Below are positions 56,501 through 64,000 of a DNA stretch of 64,000 nt, piece after piece. Made by a program: the position numbers and the translations under genes. Each line of letters starts with the position of its first letter. The first letter of the stretch is position 1. The notes under the pieces are model-generated. The model saw only the letters and a list, made by a program, of their open reading frames with translations, searched no databases and was not told where the DNA came from. Source of the DNA: Euptelea pleiosperma (Eukaryota > Streptophyta > Magnoliopsida > Ranunculales > Eupteleaceae). The stretch lies in the NCBI GenBank assembly GCA_035048495.1, contig CM068542.1:42499109-42563108 (forward strand), in the 5' to 3' direction.

Positions 56501-57806
56501 AGAAAGAGTTCTGATGTTCTTTCTGCTTCCTTTTAGCTCTGAGCAAAACATTCTCTGTTATAAAGAAAAAGGGAAAACTTCAAAAGGCGTGGGATGGAAG
56601 CAAAGTTATTTACAATGTAGCATCCTGGGGAGCAACTGCCATCGGGTTGGTTACTCTATACTAATTTTTCCTAAGCTTTCTGAATGAATAGAATGATGTA
56701 CTTTTGTTAGTATATCCAGATCAAGTGTTGATTTTATTGTGGAAAACTTCATTTTATTGCCTGTGCTGCTATATAATTGATGCCAATAACGACAAAATTG
56801 TTTGAACTTACTGATGTCGAAGCTTAAATGTGATGCACTTCATGTGTTATTTTAGTTCCCTTTCTTAGGAAACCATTTACAGTTTAGGGTGTATTTTCTC
56901 GAGTCAAGGAAGTAGTGCATCATCCAGTACTCTTGATCACTTTCCAACTAGAATGAACAACTCCATTTTGGCGGACGGACTGAGCATCTGTGGAGCAGTT
57001 GAGCTAGGATGGTACTCTACGTAGCATCAATAAGCAAGCTTATATGGAATTGGTAAATCTCCCTTCTTCTGAAGTGTCCTTGAGGAGCTTCAACCATGCA
57101 ATCTCCTGCTCACTTTATGCCATGGTAGTTATGAGAGCTATAGTATTAGGTTCCAAGATCAAGGGTGCATATTACAGAGAATTCTTCCCTTCACCATTTG
57201 TTGTTTGAAAGAAAGAAATAGGAGGATTTTTGAAGATGAGTATGAATATAAAGATTGGGTTAGCAAGAAGGTTGAATCGAATATGTATCTTTGGAGCTCG
57301 ATCTCCAAGGAATTCAGATGGATCTCTTATAGTGCTTATGTTTTAGATTGGGAGTTTCTTATCCACAGTGACACTCGAAAGGGATGGATTTTGTAACCCC
57401 ACGGGGTTGGCTCTCAATTCAAGAGCTTTCTTTTCATTAAAATTTATTCTTTTCTTGTATTCTCCAGGGATTTCCCCCTCATAAATATAACATACTTATA
57501 GGAAAAAAAAACTGTGTTTGTATATCACTTGTTATGTAGCTTCTTGTGTTTCTTCCAAAAAATCATGATTTAAGCCTCAATAGAAAAATGTTTTTGAGCT
57601 TGGGATGGGTGGGAGGCTATATATAGCTTCCGGCTCTATATCTGCCCTATGATTTCACTACGTCCTTTTCTTATCAGATTAACAATTTCACTGATCTCGG
57701 TATTTTCTTCCTTGCTTCCGACAGGATATACCAAAACCCAGCACTGTTCAGGGCAGCTTCTGTGGCCTTTCGAACTTCTTGCCGCATTTTATCTAAGCTT
57801 TTCTGA
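47318..57806 (+). CDS. Unrecognised 243-residue plant protein, 6 exons
   Basis: Six exons join without frame errors: 47318-47563, 49912-50002, 50656-50831, 56323-56350, 56537-56645 and 57725-57806 (732 bases). I do not recognise a named domain. The N-terminus is Gly/Ser-rich, then a basic helix (RVKRKLLQAVLEQCRRDLEL), then seven consecutive Glu (residues 58-64) and an acidic Ser-rich tail. Exon 3 is acidic and ends AEGMACFMAAYLLSLKQTK. The C-terminal 70 residues look most constrained: ELTPNQLQD, KTFSVIKKKGKLQKAWDG, NVASWGATAIG, IYQNPALFRAA. No signal peptide is seen; the Trp/Ala/Gly-rich C-terminus could be a weak membrane-associated helix. All introns are GT-AG. Intron 3 (5.5 kb) holds LINE and copia remnants. 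Confidence 0.85.
48364..48445. repeat. MITE fragment, CTATGTAACA family
   Basis: CTATGTAACAAAGAACCGGA, GTGTCTGACACTAATAC and AGAAACCTG follow the order of the ends at 28622 (inverted) and 31336. In intron 1 of the unknown-protein gene. Confidence 0.6.
48453..48606 (+). repeat. 77-bp tandem duplication
   Basis: CATCTTTATGCTGAAAGATA starts at 48461 and again at 48538; the two units are identical over about 70 bases. Confidence 0.9.
48750..49195 (-). pseudogene. RTE-type LINE C-terminal remnant
   Basis: Minus-strand reading: TLRWFGHGQQRPGMAPVRRS, GRERPKMTWIDLVRKDLK, then RRNRIHVADHKHFG, the C-terminal signature of plant RTE elements. Similar to 30300-30580. Confidence 0.75.
49912..50002 (+). 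CDS. Unknown-protein gene, exon 2
   Basis: 91 bases encoding LCDLLKSKVESPNFLEKLES and VHVSIRQNSS. Acceptor TGTATGCAG, donor TCTG|GTATGT, phase 1. Confidence 0.88.
50656..50831 (+). CDS. Unknown-protein gene, exon 3
   Basis: 176 bases encoding SSWDMVSENDLWEAG through MACFMAAYLLSLKQTK. Acceptor ATGATAG, donor AAA|GTATGT. Confidence 0.88.
51385..51900 (+). pseudogene. LINE fragment between RT and zinc finger
   Basis: Reads DGRGSDKRIHLLNWNFVYKP, KKYGGLLIEKVKVMNKVLLS and NWLRRFSKETLWHGL. Frameshifted; in intron 3 of the unknown-protein gene. Confidence 0.75.
52010..54366 (+). mobile_element. copia element, 5' truncated, with 3' LTR
   Basis: The linker and reverse-transcriptase start (PLSNFVSHEALSPSYRSFVT, YPKWKDAMVEEMRALEKNNT) are at 52430-52610. 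Then come RT motifs ([39 protein letters not shown]) and LSLSMWMTSL in shifted frame near 53240. RNase H reads SSAEAEFRAMAHDLWEMLW and CDNKATISIAHNPVQHDRTK, and a tail ends VADVFTKGVPSHQLH. The 3' LTR, about 54188-54366 (TGTTGTCAGG...CTAACA), follows a purine tract GAGAGGGGG. Gag and the 5' LTR are missing. Confidence 0.85.
52679..52978 (+). repeat. 150-bp tandem duplication inside the copia RT
   Basis: GCAAGTGGTTCAGTAGAGAA begins at 52679 and 52829. Both copies end TTGTTAACTAGTTGTGGC, with a few point differences. Confidence 0.92.
54820..55330 (+). pseudogene. LINE fragment
   Basis: Reads FRIPALVANRLEKLQMDFLW and MGRGGKKEFYFDELVDGM, then GVWKGIWRF and GSGDRICFWKDEW in shifted frames, the region after the reverse transcriptase of an L1-type LINE. 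Confidence 0.65.
55331..56322. other. Intron 3 remainder
   Basis: No coding signal recognised. A T run (55915-55927) followed by TGATAAGTGA may be another minute LINE tail. Confidence 0.4.
56323..56350 (+). CDS. Unknown-protein gene, exon 4 (28-base microexon)
   Basis: 28 bases encoding ELTPNQLQD plus one base. Acceptor CTTTTTTTGCAG is strong and donor GACA|GTGAGT is near consensus. It is the only way I found to join exons 3 and 5 in frame. Confidence 0.85.
56537..56645 (+). CDS. Unknown-protein gene, exon 5
   Basis: 109 bases encoding KTFSVIKKKGKLQKAWDG and NVASWGATAI. Acceptor TCCTTTTAG, donor ATCGG|GTTGGT. Confidence 0.88.
57195..57512 (+). mobile_element. LINE 3' end
   Basis: Reads MKERNRRIFEDEYEYKDWVS and SYSAYVLDWEFL, then a 3' UTR and poly(A) at 57502-57510. 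In the last intron of the unknown-protein gene, 210 bases before exon 6. Confidence 0.75.
57725..57806 (+). CDS. Unknown-protein gene, exon 6 (stop)
   Basis: 82 bases encoding IYQNPALFRAASVAFRTSCR, then ILSKLF and stop TGA at 57804-57806. Acceptor CTTCCGACAG. Confidence 0.88.
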
Positions 57807-59572
57807 ATTGCAATGTGCTACTTCAGGAAAGTTCTGATGCTCAAGATTTGCATGCCGCCTTTACACTGGTGCTCCCAAAGCAGCAGATCTCATATTCACA
57901 AAATGTTTAACATTATTGTCACCATCTCTTTGTGCTACAGATTAATTGATTGCCCAAAGTCATTGCCATCCTGTATATATTTTCATTCTCCCAAAACATC
58001 TTGTGCAAGTAACAGAGGTTAGGATCATCTAATCGTGTTGTGTTTTGGGCTAGTATCGCATAACAACGGCCCCCTTTGATTAGGCTCTCAAATATCGATA
58101 AGCATGAATGGGCACATCAATCATATTACAATAGAGGCCTCAAGAGAATTATGAAAGTAGGAAAGACCTCTCATAGCCCTGGCCAAGCTGTTAGATCTGG
58201 GAATGATATCCAAACTTTTTCTTAGTAATATTATGTTACATCCCATCTTTGCACCAGCTAGTACGGAAGTATAACAATCTATAGAAGGGTTAAAGCAACC
58301 GACCAACCTCCTGCTGTTCATGACTCTGTGCCCAGACGAAAGTAAAGGAATTCATATCATGTAATGAAAACATCAATTCTTATCCTGCCGCTCCATTAAA
58401 CTCATTTGAGTCTTCTCAAAGTGAAGTTGGGAATCCTGGGGAAGAGAGTAGATTGAAAGTGTTTCCAAGCTTGGGGCCACATAATGCCGAAGACATTCCT
58501 AAAAGAAACAGAAATTTGTAAAGAGGTGAAATTGCAAGTCTTGTAGAAACACTAGAAGTGGCCCATTGCAATGGCATGGATTAAAGGCATTATTGGCACT
58601 TGGACAGCTAGTGACTTGACTATATGATTTAGCCATTTCTATAAGATTCGTATAGATTATGGAACAGGTTCCGAGGACTCAAATTTCCACCGAAACTCTT
58701 GGGTTCACTGGACTTCCCTGCACAAACAAGATTCTTACACAGGCCACTGAGGTGGGAGGCCCAGACAAGTTTCAGTACAAGAGCACTTCATCATGTGCAA
58801 ATAGTAAGGGAAGGTACACTACATGATGGTAGGGTATGGGCAAGACGTGGACAAGGGCACTGTCGTACATGACAAATCCACAAGGGTAACATATAATTTG
58901 GACAGCTTGGATTGGACACATCAGCCCAGATGGCAAGAAAAAAAACCATGTGCAAAGAAGTGTGGGGCGACACCTCCAGAAAACCCTTTCCCATTAGAAA
59001 CACAAGCCAAGCTCGAACTTTGGCTTTTATAAACATTGGTAGGTCCTGAGCGTCCTGTTGTTAAAACTGGGCGCTAAATTTGCTATTTCTTTTCCTTGCA
59101 CATATATAGGTAAGCACTTTTATGTTGACATCCTCTGTGTTTCAACAATTTGTTTTGTATGTAAGCTTTATATTTGGAATTCAAAACAACACAGCAATGA
59201 GAAGACGAGGCTATTGAAAATTGAATATCGAGAACATAAATTGACAAATTGGTTTCTGTATACTACATTTCTGTTAAGAAATATATTAAAAAATATAACT
59301 GCCATGGGAGGCAGACTTGTCAACCTTAACTGAATAGCACTCTCCCTGTACAAAATTGGTAAGAGCCCGTTGTTTGGATTTGTTGTTTGAATGCTTGTAT
59401 CAACGCCCATGTCGCCGTTTCCATAAAAATGATGATTTCCTTCTCATCCACATCTCAACAGCCAATCAAAATCATATCTTATAGTACCCAGTGTCTCCCT
59501 CGGTTCTTCAAGCTTGTACTTTGAAAAACTGACACCTCTTAGCACTTGAATATATACATGCACATCTAAGAT
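57807..59572. other. Spacer between convergent genes
   Basis: Contains the 3' UTRs of the unknown-protein gene and of the PATROL1-like gene. No coding or repeat structure recognised. Confidence 0.5.
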
Positions 59573-59725
59573 CTAGTAGTAGTAGTTGGAGTCCTTGTGG
59601 TTTGGAGCATCCTTACAGAGCATTGAACGCACTTCCATGATTGATCTTGGAGGCTCCAGATCTTTCTCTTGTAGTGCATTTCCTAGCAACTGTTGCATCT
59701 GGGATGCAAAAGTATCATCCAAAAC
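59573..59725 (-). CDS. PATROL1-like last exon
   Basis: 153 bases, 50 codons plus TAG at 59575-59573, encoding VLDDTFASQMQQLLGNALQE to SMLCKDAPNHKDSNYYY. Acceptor AATTTGCAG. Confidence 0.93.
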   Translation of the reverse strand, partial: VLDDTFASQMQQLLGNALQEKDLEPPRSIMEVRSMLCKDAPNHKDSNYYY

Positions 59726-62700
59726 CTGCAAATTCCATACCAGTCAAAAAGGGATAATACTTGGAAGCATTTGACAATAAGCAAATGGATTGATAGTCTT
59801 GAACATTATAGATCATAAGTACACTGGGGGAAACATGGATGATCCCAGTACTTTTTTATTCTTGTGATAATAAAATAATAGTATCAGCCAATGCCATAAT
59901 AAATACACATTCTTCTCAATCAATCAAGATGATTCCAATACTAAAATCAGCCCAACTTGGGTGTTCCTAGCAAGGGTTGCAAATAGGCCGGGCCAGGCCT
60001 AGCTTTGTTAATTTTCCATAGGCCCGAGCCCCAGGTACGGAGAATTCAGTTCAAACTCAAACTCAAAACCTCTCATAGGCCAACCCGTTTGCAACTCTAA
60101 TTCTAGCTATGCAAACAATTGTATACTTTTGACAGCCAAAAAATATAATGATAGCAGTACAGACTACAGAAAAAGTCATCACCCAATCAAGCTGATTATT
60201 GGTCTAACAGATTCCATAGATGGGGCACAGTGATTGGAAGATTCTGACTGATAAGAATCTGCACCATTTAAAAGGTACAGGCCAATAATATTCCATGCTC
60301 CATCATTACAGTATACAGACATCATAGGCATACATGTCATGTAAACAGGCAGACAAGAAACACCATTTAGTGGGGGTCCAACCTCGAAGACATCTTAGGC
60401 CAAAGTGATCCACTAGGATGACAATAACCATCCAATATATGGACTTCTGAACTGTTCAAAACTTCAAAATACATTTCCTGACTATCAAATTCTATGATGG
60501 ATCAGATGGTTATGATCATCTGATCTGGTGAATTTTTGGTGTATTACATATCCTATGTGGGGCCCATTAATTGATTGATCACAGCCCCATGTATATGTCA
60601 CGCCCACAGCTTTGTCTATTGCAGACCATAGATACTTCCATAACTCAGAATTTAGACTGCTAGAGAACTACGGAATGAACTACAACTTACAGCAACTGCA
60701 ACTCGCGAGCCTTTGTACCACGACCTGTTCTCTTTCCTGTTCTCCAAGAAACTTAGCACATCCTGCAACTCAATAGAAAAAAATCATTTAACATGTATCA
60801 AAATATAAACTCATCATGACATTTTATGGCAACACCAGATGTAATTTACCTGTCCCATCCGATCCCAATACCCTCGGCAGATAGCTACAAACACATGAGT
60901 CTCAAAAACAGTATGGAGATGATCAATAGTCTTTGTGAGCTGCTCCTTCAAAACCTGCATTCTACTTCGAACATCTGATTCTACCACTGTTTCCTTTGAG
61001 TCTTGGATGATCTTTTTCAGCTTTGTCGCATTCTGCATTCTCGTCTGAAAATAAATAGAAGCAATTCATGGATCAATCTTAGTCAATGAAATATTTGATT
61101 TAAGTGACAAAAGAAATGGCTTCTGTGTTGCATACAACAGATATACATACATGCGGACACATGCAAAAGCACACAAAACACGCACATTTGTACACATACG
61201 CACACTACAACTACAAAGACATACAAATATGGAAAATTGAAGTGTAGATAATAAATATGGGCCACCAACACCATAGGCATGGATGCGCATGTGGAAGCAT
61301 GGGATCCACAATTCAACAAGTTCTGCCTGGGATCTCCAATGCCTAGTAATCAATTCAATAACCATAATCATCCAATCCATGTATCTTTATTCTAGACCTT
61401 TGCTACGTCTTCTGACAGCTCAAGAGGGGATAGATCAGATTGTCACAATTGCCCAATTAAGTAAATTTCTTGTTGTAAGAGATTCCTCAAGTGGGACCAC
61501 TGAATGATGGATCTCAACCCTGCAAATGCTGCCTATGCTGTTGATAGACCTTATTTATATTCCACCTGACAGCGACCCTCAATTTCCCTAAATATGTATA
61601 TACACATTTGTGGTAGGTAGCTGAGATTGAACCCGCAATTTTATTGTTGCATTGCACAATGCATACACACACATATACAGAAGCACAAAGATAGACAGCG
61701 AAACAGCTGTTGTTCTACATGCATATCTGTTGTTTTTTCCCTTAGAAGTAAAATAACATCTTTCAAGTGCTCTATCTAAATGGTTATGGGTAAGCAAATC
61801 ATCAAGTTTTTTTTCTAGTAAACCATCTACTTTTCTATGGTGGTAAACCAACAATATGACAAAATTAAAAAGAAATTTCAAACAGAGACTGTTACTTTCA
61901 GAAGGGTACCCACATTCTCTGCAAGTTTCTCCACAACTGCTTGCAGGTAGTTTCTGAACTTGGCTCTCAGCATCACCGTTATTTCACTGAGGTGCTCTCC
62001 AGGGACTGAACTTCCACCATCAGGGATGCAAGAACCCCACGACTTCAACTGGATTTCTATCCTGGGCCGGAGCACATCAAGCATCCTCTTCATGGAGTTC
62101 AAAAGAATTCCCAGCTTAAAAGCAAAACCAAATTGTCAGGGAAAAGGGTATATGTTTTTTTTTTTTTTGATCAGTAAAAGAAATATATTAAGAAGAGGGC
62201 TGAGATGACCCAAAGCGACACAACCACAACAAAAGGAAAGAAAAGCTCCGAGGAGCAACTACACTCCAAGCCCCAAAACAAAAACCCGGAAAAGGGTATA
62301 TGTGGAACTTTAAGTGTTTAAGATCGAACAGCTCACCTCCTCGGGGACAGTGTAAGTGCAAACAGAGCGTTTGGCAAGTTTCTGGACGTATTTGAGGCCA
62401 AATTTCTTAGGTGTCAGATTGTCCTTCAATGGTGATATAACATCTGCGTACTGCTTGTCCAAAGTCTCCACGACTGCCTTCTCAATGTCTGCAATGGCCT
62501 TTAATAGATATGCCACACAAACAAATCAAACAAGTTCAGTTCCTGAGGTTTAAGCTTTGACAAGAAAAAGAAAAAAGAGGGGGAAAATCTACATGTCACA
62601 CAATTGCACATGCAGAGGATTGGATGATTTATAGGCCCCAATAAGACCTCATAGGTCAAAAACCAACCTGATCAGATCATGCTCGCATCCTTTTGGCATG

Positions 62701-63901
62701 GTCATCATAATTCTGGTGAATTGTCCAAGAAAAATATGTCGATCAAATTGTTATTTTTTGACCTAGGAGATCTGCTTACATTGGAGCCATCAAATGCTCT
62801 GCTCCAACCTCTTTTATATGTGCCATCCTGATATTCCCTTTATTATAGATATAGAGGTAAAAAAATGACTTGAGGAATAAAGATCCCATATCTAGACATA
62901 CATTTTCCAGAACAAAAGTATATTCTGGCCAGCGGCAAATGATGATCTCGTATTCATTTAAGGTTTCTTTCAGCCGGTCATACATATCATCCACAAATGG
63001 AGTCGTGGAATGCTGGGTTCTGACTCCTGACCACTTTACCTGCAAGTTGATTACTTTAATCAATTTTTACAACCATAAAGTTGATGAAAATAACTGAGGG
63101 AACAAAGAAAGTCATTGTACAAAGTGGGACCTTTGTTAAACTGACTATAAAACAATGACTGAGATGGAAGCAGCACAGTTTGCCAAACAAATAAAATAAA
63201 ATAAAATATAATTTGAAAGCTATGAATATGTTTGTATGTACCAACAATATCTGTGGCCATTCGTTCAATAGTCATCAAAGGCCTACAGACTTCTTTATTT
63301 CTCTTCTAGTTTTACATGAAAAGTAGTAGACATACTCTGCCTCTCATCAACTCAGGACCACGTTCAGAATTTGATTACTCTAAATAGTAAATACAAGTAG
63401 GAAGGCATGTGCCATTTGTTAGCAGTGATATATGGATGCACAACTTTCCCTTGAGGTTTTCAAGAAGAAGGAAAAACAATAAATTGCAAGGCAGCTTAAG
63501 GAGTGAATCATGCGATATGAAACCAGAGGCATATATACCTTATCTAATTTGCAGGACTCGAGCAGAGAAATGCGCTTATCTTGAATCCAGAGGATGATAT
63601 ACAAGTGGAACAACTCTTTTGCATCAACTCCTCCTTTGATGGGACTGCAAAAGATCGTAAGGCATATGAGCTGGGATCACAAAATATAATAAACTGTACA
63701 AAGATTCTGAATGAGTAGTCATGAAAACATTACTTAATGTTCCAACTGGCAAGATCCCTCTGAAAATCTGCAGTTGCAATGACAAGCTCTGCTACAGGAG
63801 ATGAGGGGCCTGTAGGAGGGCATGCAACAAGGAATGCACGTAATCTATTACAAAGCTCCACACTGTATATGGATGAAGAAATATTTGGGAGGTCTATAAA
63901 A
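59573..63901 (-). CDS. PATROL1-like MUN-domain (unc-13 homolog) protein, C-terminal part
   Basis: Eight exons, all in phase, encode the last 397 residues or so of a plant protein of the DUF810/MUN class: 63901-63734, 63644-63539, 63039-62902, 62498-62337, 62114-61914, 61044-60850, 60762-60691 and 59725-59573. Recognisable segments are GGVDAKELFHLYIILWIQDK, KWSGVRTQHSTTPFVDDMYD, KFGLKYVQKLAKRSV, the LKSWG segment, CRGYWDRMGQDVLSFLENRK and the tail LEPPRSIMEVRSMLCKD with a short Tyr run. In Arabidopsis, PATROL1 acts in exocytic delivery of the plasma-membrane proton pump AHA1 in guard cells. The assignment to PATROL1 rather than another MUN-class paralogue rests on remembered C-terminal sequence. 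The N-terminal exons lie right of 64000. The intron between 62114 and 62337 holds a small LINE insertion. Confidence 0.92.
59970..60100. mobile_element. hAT-like MITE candidate
   Basis: AGGGTTGCAAATAGGCC at the left and GGCCAACCCGTTTGCAACTCT at the right form imperfect inverted ends around a GGCC-rich interior. In the last intron of the PATROL1-like gene. Confidence 0.5.
60691..60762 (-). CDS. PATROL1-like exon
   Basis: 72 bases, 24 codons, encoding DVLSFLENRKENRSWYKGSR and VAVA. Acceptor AGTTGCAG, donor GCT|GTAAGT. Confidence 0.93.
60850..61044 (-). CDS. PATROL1-like exon
   Basis: 195 bases, 65 codons, encoding TRMQNATKLKKIIQDSKETV to AICRGYWDRMGQ. Acceptor TATTTTCAG, donor CAG|GTAAAT. Confidence 0.93.
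61914..62114 (-). CDS. PATROL1-like exon
   Basis: 201 bases, 67 codons, encoding LGILLNSMKRMLDVLRPRIE to VVEKLAEN. Acceptor CTTTTAAG, donor AAT|GTGGGT. Confidence 0.92.
62155..62287 (-). mobile_element. 5'-truncated LINE tail with 15-bp target duplication
   Basis: A 14-T run at 62155-62168 (poly(A) of the minus strand) followed by about 119 bases of LINE 3' UTR (GAGATGACCCAAAGC). GGAAAAGGGTATATG flanks both sides (62140-62154 and 62288-62302), a perfect duplication made by target-primed insertion. Confidence 0.93.
62337..62498 (-). CDS. PATROL1-like exon
   Basis: 162 bases, 54 codons, encoding AIADIEKAVVETLDKQYADV through KRSVCTYTVPEE. Acceptor TATTAAAG, donor GAG|GTGAGC. Confidence 0.92.
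62902..63039 (-). CDS. PATROL1-like exon
   Basis: 138 bases, 46 codons, encoding VKWSGVRTQHSTTPFVDDMY to EYTFVLEN. Acceptor ACTTGCAG, donor AAT|GTATGT. Confidence 0.92.
63539..63644 (-). CDS. PATROL1-like exon
   Basis: 106 bases encoding PIKGGVDAKELFHLYIILWI and QDKRISLLESCKLDK. Acceptor TTTTGCAG, donor AAG|GTATAT. Confidence 0.92.
63734..63901 (-). CDS. PATROL1-like exon (first in window)
   Basis: 168 bases encoding FIDLPNISSSIYSVELCNRL, then LVACPPTGPSSPVAELVIA. Acceptor TGGTGCAG, donor TTAA|GTAATG; it enters in phase 2, so an earlier exon exists beyond the window. Confidence 0.9.
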
Positions 63902-64000
63902 CTGCACCAAAACATAACAGAATATGTGTCAATGATAAGATTGCAGTACTATGCATATTAGACATCCGACAAGCAAATAAAAAAACCATGTAAATGCAAG

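Noticed and set aside
58791..59036. Small frames on both strands in the convergent spacer
   Set aside because: Short, overlapping on both strands, with no recognisable motif.
61066..61380. Two overlapping minus-strand Cys/Val-rich frames
   Set aside because: Intronic CA/TG-rich sequence between two well-supported exons of the PATROL1-like gene.
1..64000. Search for a bacterial-type defence or biosynthetic cluster
   Set aside because: The window is plant nuclear DNA with spliced genes and retroelements; no operon-like block or prokaryotic gene was seen.

Overview
The window is nuclear DNA of a flowering plant, most likely a non-grass angiosperm. The evidence is spliced genes with GT-AG introns, AT-rich non-coding DNA, plant-specific gene families, and a dense load of Ty1/copia, Ty3/gypsy (Tat type), L1-type and RTE-type LINEs and MITEs. 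I cannot name the species. No tRNA, rRNA or CRISPR was seen.

Three host genes can be rebuilt exon by exon. (1) A PH-RhoGAP gene (PHGAP/REN1 family) on the minus strand runs from its start codon at 41972 past the left edge. Twelve exons (923 coding bases) are spread over about 41 kb because introns 2, 8 and 11 are swollen by retrotransposons. (2) An unrecognised conserved-looking 243-residue protein is encoded on the plus strand in six exons (47318 to 57806), one of them 28 bases long. (3) The C-terminal third or so of a MUN-domain protein of the PATROL1/unc-13-homolog type lies on the minus strand (stop at 59573) and continues beyond 64000. Genes 1 and 2 are divergent, about 5.3 kb apart, with a MITE-rich spacer. 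Genes 2 and 3 converge, 1.8 kb apart.

Mobile DNA by region: 1-2214 and 7224-7260 hold LINE tails. A decayed copia element with both LTRs and a GTGGG target duplication sits at 2220-7223. A young Tat-type gypsy element of 11,742 bp (9867-21608, CATAT duplication, 1184-bp LTRs differing at about five sites) fills intron 8. 22740-24960 is a minus-strand copia remnant carrying a nested LINE and a nested solo LTR. 28.1-34.3 kb holds MITEs, an RTE tail, a LINE and copia pieces. 34.3-41.5 kb is a copia element invaded by LINEs that are themselves invaded (three levels). 42.6-46.4 kb is a MITE cluster. 51.4-57.5 kb holds LINE and copia remnants in introns of gene 2.

The most unusual structure is inside the Tat element. 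Downstream of pol, on the opposite strand, lies a multi-exon gene of about 800 codons with its own TATA box and at least two, probably three, GT-AG introns that exist only in the antisense direction. Its sense gag-pro-pol frame is continuous for 5.6 kb except for three in-frame stops; the one between protease and reverse transcriptase has the context of the leaky plant-virus type stop (TAG-CAG-TCA).
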